Assembly: GCF_003403295.1 (NCBI RefSeq)
Contig: NZ_QUWV01000041.1
Span: forward strand, 1-64,000
Direction: 5' to 3'
Length of the DNA: 64,000 nucleotides
From: Komagataeibacter melaceti
GTDB taxonomy: Bacteria > Pseudomonadota > Alphaproteobacteria > Acetobacterales > Acetobacteraceae
The notes beneath the pieces are model-generated. The model did not search any database. It had not been told where the DNA came from and was given only the letters and a program-made list of their open reading frames with translations. A program made the translations under genes and the position numbers. Positions 16,932 through 25,257 of this stretch are shown piece by piece (the stretch's first letter is position 1; every line of letters begins with the position of its first letter).

Positions 16932-17630
16932 GTGGCTGACGACATCTTCACGGAAGTCGATGAGGAAATCCGTGCCGAGCGTATCCGGGCACTGGCCCGG
17001 CGTTATCTGGTGGTTGCGGGTGTTGCGGTGGCGGCAATCTGTATCGGGGCCGGTGGGTGGCAGTACTCCCTTTCGCGGGCGCACAAGGCGGATGCGGCGG
17101 TTTCGGCATCCTATTTCGCCGCGATGCGTGACGCCGCCCGCGCGCCCGACATGCCCGCCGGCACCGTCACACCGCTGAGCACACGGCAGAAAGGTGCTCT
17201 GGCGGCCCTCGAGGCGCTTGACGGCAAGGCCCGGCCTCCGCTGCGCATGCTCGCGCGGATGGAGCGCGCCGCCCTGCTGGCCGGTAGCGGTGATACGCCC
17301 GGCGCCCTGGCGCTGTGGGATGAGGTATCGCGCGATCAGGCAACCGACCGGGTCATCGCCTCACTGGCCAGCCTGTTATGGGTCCAGCACCAGATTGACA
17401 GTGGCGACCCTGCCACCCTCCGCTCCCGCCTTGCGGTGCTGGACGCGGCGGACCAGCCATGGCGTGGCCAGGCGATCGAGGCCGAGGCCCTGCTTGACCT
17501 GCGCGCGGGCAAGGAAACGGATGCCCGCGCCCGCTATGAGCGCCTGAGCATGGATATGGGCGTGGCCGACGGTGTGCGCAGCCGCGCCGAGGCCATGCTG
17601 CAGATGCTGGGAGGCGGCACGGATGGCTAG
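16932..17630 (+). CDS. YfgM-like tetratricopeptide membrane protein
   Basis: A 232-residue protein with a charged cytoplasmic N-terminus (DIFTEVDEEIRAERIRALAR), one membrane segment (YLVVAGVAVAAICIGAGGW, about 27-45) and a periplasmic helical part. This matches the YfgM-like family, which binds the SecYEG translocon and periplasmic chaperones. GTG at 16932 is chosen because AGGAA precedes it and the conserved part begins right after. It overlaps bamB by 8 bases (ATGGCTAG), as expected for the conserved yfgM-bamB-der operon. Confidence 0.82.
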   Translation: MADDIFTEVDEEIRAERIRALARRYLVVAGVAVAAICIGAGGWQYSLSRAHKADAAVSASYFAAMRDAARAPDMPAGTVTPLSTRQKGALAALEALDGKARPPLRMLARMERAALLAGSGDTPGALALWDEVSRDQATDRVIASLASLLWVQHQIDSGDPATLRSRLAVLDAADQPWRGQAIEAEALLDLRAGKETDARARYERLSMDMGVADGVRSRAEAMLQMLGGGTDG

Positions 17631-19029
17631 TGTGAAGCGGATGGACGAAAAGACCATGAAACCATGCCTGAGCCGCCGCCATGCGCTGCTGGGCGCGGGG
17701 GCGGCGCTGCTTCCCGCGCTGGCTGCGTGCAGTGGCGGCAAGAAGAAGACGCAGCTGCTCATTGGCCAGCGTTCGGACGTGCTGCACACGGTGGCGGGGC
17801 TGACGGTTGATCCGGATGAGACGCAGGCCGTCACCATCCCCGCGCAGGTGACTGTGAACGCATGGCCGCAATCGGGCCTCAGTCCCGACCATGCAGGCGT
17901 GAACATCGCCTGGGGCGGCCAGATGCGGCACCAGTGGAGCCACGACATCGGGGCCGGTAATTCCGAGCCGGAAATCCTGTCCTATGTCGCGCTGGGCGAT
18001 AGCGGGCGCGGCATCATACAGGCCACGCCGGTGGTGCAGAACGGCCGGATTTTCGTGGCTGACGCACAGGGCGTGGTCCGTGCCTTCCGCTGGCCGGGCA
18101 TGCACAAGCTGTGGGAATACAACCCCAAGCCGCGCAAGATGATGTCCAACAACCTTGGCGGCGGCATTACGGTCGATGGCGATACGCTGTACATCGTCGA
18201 TGGCGTTGGCCAGGCGCTGGCGGTGGATGTGGAACATGGCAAGTTGAAATGGCGCGTCAATATCCAGACCCCGGGCCGCTCGGCACCCACCATCGTCAAC
18301 GGGCGGCTGTTCTTCGGCACCATTGATGAACACCTGTTCAGCCTCGATGCCGAGAACGGCAATATCCTGTGGACCTATGCCGCCACCTCGGCCGATACGG
18401 TCATCTATGGCCAGCCCGCCCCGGCCGTGGCGGACGGGGTCGTGCTGGCGGGCTTCGGCTCGGGCGACCTTGTGGCCCTGCGCGCCGAGGGTGGTGAGGT
18501 CGTGTGGGCCGACACGCTGGGCAGCACCAACGGGCAGCAGGCGCTGATTGATTTTTCATGTGTCCATGGCATGCCGGTCATTACCGATGGCACCGCCTAC
18601 GCCATCAGCACCGGCGCGGTTCTGGTCGCGATCGACATGCGCTCGGGCCGCAGGCTGTGGGAGCGCGGCATTTCCGGCCAGAACACGCCAGTGGTGATCG
18701 GGGACTGGATATTCCTCATTTCCATGGATGAGCAGGTGGCCTGCCTTGACCGGCTTTCGGGGCATGTGCGCTGGATCACCCAGTTGCGCCGCTACGAAAA
18801 TGCCGACAAGCAGAAGCGCGGCGTGGTATGGAATGGTCCCATCCTGGCGGGCGGCAAGCTGGTGCTTGTCTCGAGCATGCCCGCGAATGGTGTTGCGATC
18901 CTTGACCCGGCGCAGGGGCATATCGAATCCCTCCATACCCTGCCGACACAGGTTACGACGGCGCCCATCGTGGTCGATAATCTGCTGTTGCTGATGGACA
19001 ATAACGGCTACCTTAGAGCCTACAGTTAA
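17623..19029 (+). CDS. bamB: Outer membrane assembly lipoprotein BamB (PQQ-like beta-propeller)
   Basis: A 468-residue protein with a twin-Arg-like n-region (SRRHALLGAGAALLP) and a lipobox LAAC with Cys at residue 36, followed by a beta-propeller of repeated PQQ-type blades (for example KLWEYNPKPR, LKWRVNIQTPGRSAPTIVNG, ILWTYAATSADTVIYGQPAP, RRLWERGISGQNTPVVIGDW). BamB is the scaffold lipoprotein of the beta-barrel assembly machine. The position between yfgM and der supports BamB over a PQQ dehydrogenase, and the quinoprotein catalytic residues and size are absent. ATG 17623 overlaps the yfgM stop; ATGs at 17641 and 17656 are alternatives. Confidence 0.9.
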   Translation: MASVKRMDEKTMKPCLSRRHALLGAGAALLPALAACSGGKKKTQLLIGQRSDVLHTVAGLTVDPDETQAVTIPAQVTVNAWPQSGLSPDHAGVNIAWGGQMRHQWSHDIGAGNSEPEILSYVALGDSGRGIIQATPVVQNGRIFVADAQGVVRAFRWPGMHKLWEYNPKPRKMMSNNLGGGITVDGDTLYIVDGVGQALAVDVEHGKLKWRVNIQTPGRSAPTIVNGRLFFGTIDEHLFSLDAENGNILWTYAATSADTVIYGQPAPAVADGVVLAGFGSGDLVALRAEGGEVVWADTLGSTNGQQALIDFSCVHGMPVITDGTAYAISTGAVLVAIDMRSGRRLWERGISGQNTPVVIGDWIFLISMDEQVACLDRLSGHVRWITQLRRYENADKQKRGVVWNGPILAGGKLVLVSSMPANGVAILDPAQGHIESLHTLPTQVTTAPIVVDNLLLLMDNNGYLRAYS

Positions 19030-19043
19030 AGAGAGTTGCCGCA

Positions 19044-20474
19044 GTGAGTTCATCTTTTCCATCCGCGCCAGTGGATGCGCTGCCGGTTGTCGTGATCGCC
19101 GGTAGGCCGAATGTCGGCAAATCGACCATTTTCAACCGGCTTGTCGGGCGCAGGCAGGCGCTTGTGGCGGATACGCCCGGTGTCACCCGCGACCGCAAGG
19201 AAGGGCAGGCGACCGTGCGCGGTCGCGCCATCCGCATCATTGACACCGCCGGGCTGGAAGAGGCCGCGCCCGATACGCTGTACGGGCGTATGCGGGCTTC
19301 GTCCGAATCCGCGGTGGCCACGGCCGATCTGGTCCTGTTCTGCATTGACGCGCGCAGCGGCATTACGCCGGCTGATGAACATTTCGCCAACTGGCTGCGC
19401 CGTCAGGGCCGCCCGGTGCTGCTGATCGCCAACAAGGCGGAAGGCAGGCAGGGAGCCGCCGCCGCCATGGAGGCGTTCTCGCTGGGGCTGGGCGCGCCGC
19501 TGGCCATCTCCGCCGAACATGGCGAGGGGGTCGCGGACCTCATGGCCGAAATCGTGGACCGCCTGCCGCCCACCGACCTGCCGCCGGTACACAAGCTGAC
19601 CCGCCGCGACCGCCGCGTGCTGGCCGAAAGCGCGGAGGAGGAAGAAGATGTCCGCCCGCCCGGCCCGCTGCGCCTAGCCATCGTGGGGCGGCCCAACGCG
19701 GGCAAGTCCACGCTGCTCAACCGCCTGCTGGGCGAGGAGCGGATGATTACCGGCCCCGAGCCGGGGCTGACGCGTGATTCCATCGCCGTCATGCTCAATG
19801 ACGATGAAGGGCCGATCCAGCTTGTCGATACGGCGGGGCTGCGCCGCAAGGCCCGCATTGACGAAACACTGGAGAAAATGTCCGTCTCCGCCTCGATCGA
19901 GGCGCTGAAGATGGCCGAGGTCGTCATCCTCGTGCTGGATGCGACGCTGGGCGTGCATGAGCAGGATCTCCAGATCGCCCGCCTGATCGAGCGTGAGGGA
20001 CGGTGCTGCGTTCTCGCGCTGAACAAGTGGGACGCGGTGGAGGACCGGGCCGAGACCCGGCAGGCCATCCGTGACCGGATCGAGACCTCGCTGGCGCAGA
20101 TGCGCGGTATCCCGGTCGTCTCCTTCTCCGCCATGACCGGAGCGGGCATCAACAAGCTGCTGCCCACCGTGCGCCGCGCATATGAGGTCTGGAACCGCCG
20201 CGTGCCGACCGGCGCGCTCAACCGCTGGTTCGAGATGATGGTCTCGCGCCATCCGCCGCCGCTGGTGGACGGGCGCAGGCTCAAGCTGCGCTACATCACG
20301 CAGGCCAAGGCCCGGCCGCCGACCTTCATCGTGTTCGGCACGCGCACGGACCAGTTGCCTGAGGATTACCAGCGTTATCTGGTCAACGGGCTGCGTGAGA
20401 CATTCGACCTGCCCGGCACGCCCATCCGGCTGCTGCTGCGTGCGTCCAGCAATCCGTACGCGAAAGAACGCTAA
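19044..20474 (+). CDS. der: Ribosome biogenesis GTPase Der (EngA)
   Basis: A 476-residue protein with two tandem GTPase domains: first P-loop GRPNVGKSTIF with DTAGLEEA, second P-loop GRPNAGKSTLL with DTAGLRRKARIDE and NKWD, then a C-terminal KH-like domain (LKLRYITQAKARPPTFIVF). Der acts in 50S subunit assembly. The start is a GTG at 19044 after AGAGAG; no suitable ATG exists. It is the last gene of the yfgM-bamB-der run, and a hairpin begins at its stop codon. Confidence 0.96.
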   Translation: MSSSFPSAPVDALPVVVIAGRPNVGKSTIFNRLVGRRQALVADTPGVTRDRKEGQATVRGRAIRIIDTAGLEEAAPDTLYGRMRASSESAVATADLVLFCIDARSGITPADEHFANWLRRQGRPVLLIANKAEGRQGAAAAMEAFSLGLGAPLAISAEHGEGVADLMAEIVDRLPPTDLPPVHKLTRRDRRVLAESAEEEEDVRPPGPLRLAIVGRPNAGKSTLLNRLLGEERMITGPEPGLTRDSIAVMLNDDEGPIQLVDTAGLRRKARIDETLEKMSVSASIEALKMAEVVILVLDATLGVHEQDLQIARLIEREGRCCVLALNKWDAVEDRAETRQAIRDRIETSLAQMRGIPVVSFSAMTGAGINKLLPTVRRAYEVWNRRVPTGALNRWFEMMVSRHPPPLVDGRRLKLRYITQAKARPPTFIVFGTRTDQLPEDYQRYLVNGLRETFDLPGTPIRLLLRASSNPYAKER

Positions 20475-20497
20475 GGCCGCCCGTATGGGGCGGCCTT
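20473..20497 (+). terminator. Hairpin at the der stop codon
   Basis: AAGGCCGCCC pairs perfectly with GGGCGGCCTT around GTATG. It starts inside the der stop codon. Only two T follow, so termination may be partial and pncA may be read through. Confidence 0.5.
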
Positions 20498-20518
20498 GTC
20501 CGCCCCGGAGGATGATCC

Positions 20519-21112
20519 ATGCCCGCCATCGGCCCGACCGACGCCCTGCTGATTATTGACATGCAGACCGATTTCCTGCCCGGCGGCGCGCTGGCCGTGG
20601 ACGGGGCGGACGGGCTTGTGCCGCTGATCAACGATCTCTCCCGCCTGCCATTCGGTCTGGTCGTGGCCAGTCAGGACTGGCACCCGGCGGGGCATGTCTC
20701 GTTTGGTGAGGGGCCGGGCACGTGGCCGGTCCATTGCGTGGCGGGCACGGCCGGGGCAGAACTTTCGCCCGCGCTGGATCAGGCCCCTATCGGGCTTGTG
20801 CTGCGTAAGGGCATGAATCCCGATATCGACAGCTATTCAGCCTTTGAGGACAATGACCACCAGCACCGGACCGGGCTGGCGGGGCTGCTGCGGGAGCGGG
20901 GGATCGCCCGCGTGTTCATCGTGGGTGTGGCGCTGGATTACTGCGTGGCCCACACCGCGCGTGATGCGCGGCGGGCAGGCTTTGACACGGTTGTGCTGCA
21001 TGATGCCTGCCGCAGCGCACTGGCGGCGCCCGACACGGTCCTTGCTGGCCTGACGGCGGACGGGGTCACGTGCATGGCCAGCACCGAACTCGGGACAGCG
21101 CCGCGTAGGTAA
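20519..21112 (+). CDS. pncA: Nicotinamidase
   Basis: A 197-residue isochorismatase-fold hydrolase converting nicotinamide to nicotinate in NAD salvage. The triad is visible as D14 (LIIDMQTDF), K97 (VLRKGMNP) and C142 (VALDYCVAHTA), and the metal ligands as D53, H55 and H72 (SQDWHPAGH, PVHCVAGT). YSAFEDND is also typical of PncA. GGAGGATGATCC precedes the ATG. It is convergent with the permease gene. Confidence 0.93.
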   Translation: MPAIGPTDALLIIDMQTDFLPGGALAVDGADGLVPLINDLSRLPFGLVVASQDWHPAGHVSFGEGPGTWPVHCVAGTAGAELSPALDQAPIGLVLRKGMNPDIDSYSAFEDNDHQHRTGLAGLLRERGIARVFIVGVALDYCVAHTARDARRAGFDTVVLHDACRSALAAPDTVLAGLTADGVTCMASTELGTAPRR

Positions 21113-21133
21113 GTCTTGCCGGGGCGGGGGAAG

Positions 21134-22477
21134 CTACCCCACCACCAGCGACAGCAGCAGCGCGAAGACCAGCCCGAGCACCGCAATCAGTGTCTCGATC
21201 ACCGACCATGTCTTGATGGTCTGGCCCACGGACAGGCCCAGATATTCCTTGATCTGCCAGAACCCGGCGTCATTCAGCGGGCCAAGGGCGACCGAACCTG
21301 CGCCGGTCACGATCACCATCAGCTCTGGCGAGGCCGAATGTGTGCGCAGCAGGATCGGGCCGACAATCCCCGCTGCCGTGCTCATGGCCACCGTGGCCGA
21401 CCCGGTCGCCACGCGCACCACGACGGCCAGCAGCCACGCCAGCACCAGCAGCGGCACATGCGCCCCCACGGCCAGGCTGGTAATGGCGGAAGACACGCCG
21501 CTATCCACCAGTTCCTGACCGAAGCCACCACCCGCGCCCACCAGCAGCATGATCAGCGCGGTGGGGGCGAGGCAGTCATTGGTGAATTTCAGGATCGTCT
21601 CGCGGTTGAAGCCACGGGCCGTGCCAAATACCTGAAAGGACAGCAGGGTCGCCACCGCAAGGGCAATGTCCGTATTGCCGATGAAATGCAGCGAGGTGTT
21701 CAGCGCCGAATGGGCCGGGGCCATGAAATCGGCCATCGAGCCGACCAGCATCATGATGACGGGCGACATGATGGTCAGCACCGTAATGCCGAATCCGGGC
21801 ATGCTTTCAGGCAGCTCGTGGTTGACGAACTGCGCTTCCAGCGCACTGGCCTGCACCGGGCCGATCCGGCTGGAAATGAAGCGGGCGTATATCGGCCCCG
21901 CAATCGCCGCCGCCGGTGTGCCGATGATGATGCCCCACAGGATCGTCCGCCCGATATCGGCATGATAGGCCGACAGCGCCAGCAGCGTGGCCGGGTGCGG
22001 CGGGATCATGGCGTGCGTGACCGACAGCGCGGCCCCCAGTGGCAGGGCGAGCATCAGCAATGGCACGTTGTTACGTCGCGCCAGGGTGAAGGCCAGTGGG
22101 ATCAGCAGCACGAAGCCGACCTCAAAGAACACCGGCAGCCCCACCAGCAGGCCAATGACCATCATGGCCCAGCTAATGCGTTTCTTGCCCGCCATATGGG
22201 TGATCGTGACGGCAATCCTGTCCGCCCCACCCGATTCCGCCAGCATCTTGCCCAGCATCGTGCCCAGCGCGATGACGGTGGCCACATGGCCCAGAACGCG
22301 GCCAGCCCCACTCTCGAACGAGGCTATGGCCTTCTGTGGCGGCATGCCCGCGCACAGGGCCAGACCCAGCGATACCGAGAACAGCACGATGAACGGATTG
22401 ATCTTGAACCGGGCGATCAGCACGATGACGGAGATGATCGCCAGCGTGGCGAGGGAGAATGCAAATAGCGATGACAT
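21134..22477 (-). CDS. gntT: GntP-family gluconate:H+ symporter
   Basis: A 447-residue, roughly 12-14 TM protein of the GntP family. Family blocks include IARFKINPFIVLFSVSLGLA, GFGQELVDSG, RVATGSATVAMSTAAGI and SVALGPLNDAGFWQIKEYLG. GntP members import gluconate or related sugar acids; gluconate fits an acetic acid bacterium that oxidises glucose in the periplasm, but the substrate is inferred. ATG 22477 matches the family N-terminus; an ATG ten codons upstream (22507) is possible. It is a single gene convergent with pncA. Confidence 0.88.
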   Translation of the reverse strand: MSSLFAFSLATLAIISVIVLIARFKINPFIVLFSVSLGLALCAGMPPQKAIASFESGAGRVLGHVATVIALGTMLGKMLAESGGADRIAVTITHMAGKKRISWAMMVIGLLVGLPVFFEVGFVLLIPLAFTLARRNNVPLLMLALPLGAALSVTHAMIPPHPATLLALSAYHADIGRTILWGIIIGTPAAAIAGPIYARFISSRIGPVQASALEAQFVNHELPESMPGFGITVLTIMSPVIMMLVGSMADFMAPAHSALNTSLHFIGNTDIALAVATLLSFQVFGTARGFNRETILKFTNDCLAPTALIMLLVGAGGGFGQELVDSGVSSAITSLAVGAHVPLLVLAWLLAVVVRVATGSATVAMSTAAGIVGPILLRTHSASPELMVIVTGAGSVALGPLNDAGFWQIKEYLGLSVGQTIKTWSVIETLIAVLGLVFALLLSLVVG

Positions 22478-22683
22478 TATGGTTTCTGTAACAAATTCAT
22501 GCCCCATACAGGACGTTGATGAAGGGATATGTCAACGCATGAACCTCTTTTTTGCGCAATAATTGAACAAAAACGGCCCGTATTTAGGACCTGAAATTAC
22601 ACATTTTCCCTGTCAATCCCTATCGGTAAGCCGCGTGCGGGCTGTTATCGTGCGCCTTTGCGGCAGGAAACAGGATCACCGTC

Positions 22684-23355
22684 ATGATTATCCATTCCGA
22701 TGAAACGGCTGATATTCCCACCCCCTCGGGCCTGATGCGGTTACACATCTTCCGGCCCGCCACCGAAGGGCGTTTTCCCGGAATTGTACTTTTTTCCGAG
22801 ATCTATCAGGTCACCGCGCCCATCCGCAGGCTTGCGGTGATGATGGCGGGACAGGGTTATGTCGTGTGCGTACCTGAGGTCTATCATGAATATGAAGCCG
22901 CCGGAACCGTGCTGGCCTATGACAGGCCCGGAACCGATCGCGGCAATTTCCTGAAATATGAAAAACCGCTTGCGTCCTATGACCATGATGCCCGGGCCGC
23001 GCTGGACTGGCTGGCGGCAAGCCCCCACTGCACCGGTGCGCTGGCCACAATGGGGGTCTGTCTGGGCGGGCATCTGGCCTTTCGCGCGGCGTTTGATGCC
23101 CGCGTGCGGGCAGGTGTGTGCTTCTACGCCACCGATATCCATTCCCGCACGCTTGGCCATGGGCAACAGGTCGCAGGGCGGCAGATGATCCGTGAGGCGC
23201 TGGAAAACGCGGGCAGCCGTTATGAATGGCATGAGTTCAATGCCCAGCATGCCTTCCTGCGTGATGAGGGGCACCGCTTTGACCCGGACCTTTTCGTACT
23301 GGGCATGGAAATGACCCGCCGGTTCCTGGAGCGCGCCCTGCATATCAGCGCGTAA
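22684..23355 (+). CDS. Dienelactone hydrolase-family protein, apparently shortened
   Basis: A 223-residue alpha/beta hydrolase. It begins like bacterial dienelactone hydrolases (PSGLMRLHIFRPATEGRFPG), has the nucleophile motif GVCLGG with C126 and the C-terminal FNAQHAFLRDEG with H189. Between FYATDIHSRTLGHG (148-160) and IREALENAG the family normally has a strand and a loop (of the kind GEKDPHVP) carrying the catalytic Asp; here only about nine residues (GQQVAGRQM) fill this space, so roughly 25-30 residues seem to be missing in frame. It may be inactive or use another acid. The tail overlaps the end of ubiA by 11 bases. Confidence 0.8.
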   Translation: MIIHSDETADIPTPSGLMRLHIFRPATEGRFPGIVLFSEIYQVTAPIRRLAVMMAGQGYVVCVPEVYHEYEAAGTVLAYDRPGTDRGNFLKYEKPLASYDHDARAALDWLAASPHCTGALATMGVCLGGHLAFRAAFDARVRAGVCFYATDIHSRTLGHGQQVAGRQMIREALENAGSRYEWHEFNAQHAFLRDEGHRFDPDLFVLGMEMTRRFLERALHISA

Positions 23356-24262
23356 GGCCACCCACCAGCAGGGCAAGGGCGATCGCCAGTCCCGTTTCAC
23401 GGTTGAAGCGGAACAGGCGCAGGCAGGTGGCGGGATCGTTCTCGCGTAGCGCACGCACCTGCCAGCCCAGCAGCGCGGCGGGCAGCAGCAGCGCGGGCCA
23501 GAAGCCATACCCCACATGGGCAAGCGCGCCTGCTGCCGCCAGCCCCGCAAGCGTGAGCACGTAGCACGTACCCACGAACAACCGGGCATGACCGGCCATG
23601 AGGCGGGAGGTGGAGCGTACGCCGATGCGGGCGTCATCCTCCATGTCCTGAAAGCCGTATATGGTGTCGAAACCAAGCTGCCAGACAATGGTCGCGGCAT
23701 AGAGCGCGCACAGCGCCGCATCGACCCGGTCCGCCGCCGCCGCGTATCCCAGCGGCGCGCCAAAGCCGAAGGTGAAGCCCATGACAAGCTGCGGCCACCA
23801 TGTCACCCGCTTGGCCAGCGGGTAAAGTGCGACCAGAATGAGCGAGGACGCCCCCAATATCTGTGAAAGGGTGTTGAGGTTCATCAGGATGTTGAACCCG
23901 ATCAGCAGCAGCGCGGCCAGGAACAGCGCCGCCTCGCGCATGGACAGCGCGCCCGAGGCCAGCGGCCGGCCCGCCGTGCGCGCCACCTGCCGGTCAATGT
24001 CACGGTCCCACATGTCATTGACCACGCAGCCCGCCGCCCGCATGACCACGCTGCCGATGCCGAACAGCACGATCAGGAAAATCCGCTGCGACACGGGCAC
24101 GCCCGCAGGCAGTATGATGCCCCACACCCCGGGCAGGAACAGCAGCCACGTGCCAATGGGCCGGTCCAGCCGCGCCAGCAGCGCATAGGGCCGCAGGCGT
24201 GCGGGCAGGCGGCCAATCCAGCCATCCACCCGGATATCGGTATGGGGAACAGTCTGGTTCAC
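23345..24262 (-). CDS. ubiA: 4-hydroxybenzoate polyprenyltransferase
   Basis: A 305-residue membrane prenyltransferase of ubiquinone synthesis. The first Asp motif NDMWDRDIDRQVARTAGRP and the second, YGFQDMEDDARIGVRST, are both present, along with about eight hydrophobic segments. The start is a GTG at 24262, because AAGGAG lies 7 bases before it; the open frame upstream shows no family similarity. It is convergent with the preceding hydrolase and divergent from rsmE. Ubiquinone is the electron acceptor of membrane dehydrogenases in acetic acid bacteria. Confidence 0.92.
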   Translation of the reverse strand: MNQTVPHTDIRVDGWIGRLPARLRPYALLARLDRPIGTWLLFLPGVWGIILPAGVPVSQRIFLIVLFGIGSVVMRAAGCVVNDMWDRDIDRQVARTAGRPLASGALSMREAALFLAALLLIGFNILMNLNTLSQILGASSLILVALYPLAKRVTWWPQLVMGFTFGFGAPLGYAAAADRVDAALCALYAATIVWQLGFDTIYGFQDMEDDARIGVRSTSRLMAGHARLFVGTCYVLTLAGLAAAGALAHVGYGFWPALLLPAALLGWQVRALRENDPATCLRLFRFNRETGLAIALALLVGGLTR

Positions 24263-24435
24263 GAGGCAACTCCTTGGCTGCGGAATAGTAATGGTGGGGC
24301 AGGGTTTGCCGATGACGCAACGCCCCATGGCTGCTAATGGCGAAACAGATGGGCCGGAACTCCCCGCCGGGTCAAGGCTGGCCGGGGACAGATGGCCAGA
24401 TGTACATGACAAACCGCGAAAGGTTGCTGCCCGGC

Positions 24436-25176
24436 ATGAGAGACTGCCCGCGACTGTTCATATCCCCCGCGCATACCGACCCCATGGAGGCGGAGGGCCA
24501 GATTGACCTCGCGCCGGGGCAGGCCCATTACCTGGGCACGGTGATGCGCCAGCAGGCCGGGGCGGAGGTGGAGGTTTTCAACGCGCGTGACGGGGCGTGG
24601 CGGGGCGAGATCGCGCACCTGCGCCGTGACCGGTGCAGCATCCGGCTGGTGGAACAGAGTCGCCCGCCCGCGCCGACCGCAGGCCTGCGCCTGCTGTTCG
24701 CCCCCCTCAAGCGCGATGCGACGGAAACGGTGATCCGCATGGGCACCGAACTGGGGGTGACGCGTTTCTGTCCTGTCGTGACCGAACGGACCAACACCCA
24801 CCGGCTCAATGCCGCCCGGCTGGAAAGTATCGCCTGTGAAGCCGCCGAACAGTGCGAACGGCTGGACGTGCCGGGTATCGACCCGCTTCTTCCGCTGCCG
24901 GAAGTGCTTTCACAATGGCCTGCGGATGTGGCCCTGTTCGCAGCCCTTGAACGCACCGGGCGGCAGGCTACCCCGCCTGCGCCACGGGTGGGGGACGGCG
25001 TGCTGATCGGCCCGGAAGGGGGATTTTCACCGCGTGAACACGACATGCTGCGCAGGCTTGCATTCGTGCGCCCGCTGTCGCTCGGGCCGCTCGTGCTGCG
25101 GGCCGATACGGCGGCGGCAGCGGCGCTGGCTCTTGTCGGGGCTGGTCTCGACGCCGTATGTGGTACAGGCTTGTAA
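24436..25176 (+). CDS. rsmE: 16S rRNA (uracil1498-N3)-methyltransferase
   Basis: A 246-residue SPOUT methyltransferase: N-terminal PUA-like domain (QAHYLGTVMRQQAGAEVEVF) and a trefoil-knot domain with VIRMGTELGVTRFCPV, IACEAAEQCERLDVP, LIGPEGGFSPREHD and LGPLVLRADTAAAAAL. It methylates U1498 of 16S rRNA in the 30S subunit. ATG 24436 is preferred (AAAGG upstream); an in-frame ATG at 24406 is possible. gshA follows 81 bases later on the same strand. Confidence 0.93.
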   Translation: MRDCPRLFISPAHTDPMEAEGQIDLAPGQAHYLGTVMRQQAGAEVEVFNARDGAWRGEIAHLRRDRCSIRLVEQSRPPAPTAGLRLLFAPLKRDATETVIRMGTELGVTRFCPVVTERTNTHRLNAARLESIACEAAEQCERLDVPGIDPLLPLPEVLSQWPADVALFAALERTGRQATPPAPRVGDGVLIGPEGGFSPREHDMLRRLAFVRPLSLGPLVLRADTAAAAALALVGAGLDAVCGTGL

Positions 25177-25257
25177 GTATCCAGTCCCTTATCCGGCACG
25201 CATTCCGGCCTGCCGCCAGCCCTAATCTGACTGTTATTTGAGGATATTGCCCCCGCC

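Noticed and set aside
17623-19029. PQQ-dependent dehydrogenase (common in acetic acid bacteria)
   Set aside because: The protein is too short, has a lipobox and lies in yfgM-bamB-der; the blades fit BamB.
21116-22468. 450-residue plus-strand open frame antisense to the gluconate permease
   Set aside because: It is rich in His, Gln, Arg and Asp, as complementary strands of GC-rich membrane genes are; the minus strand has clear GntP motifs.
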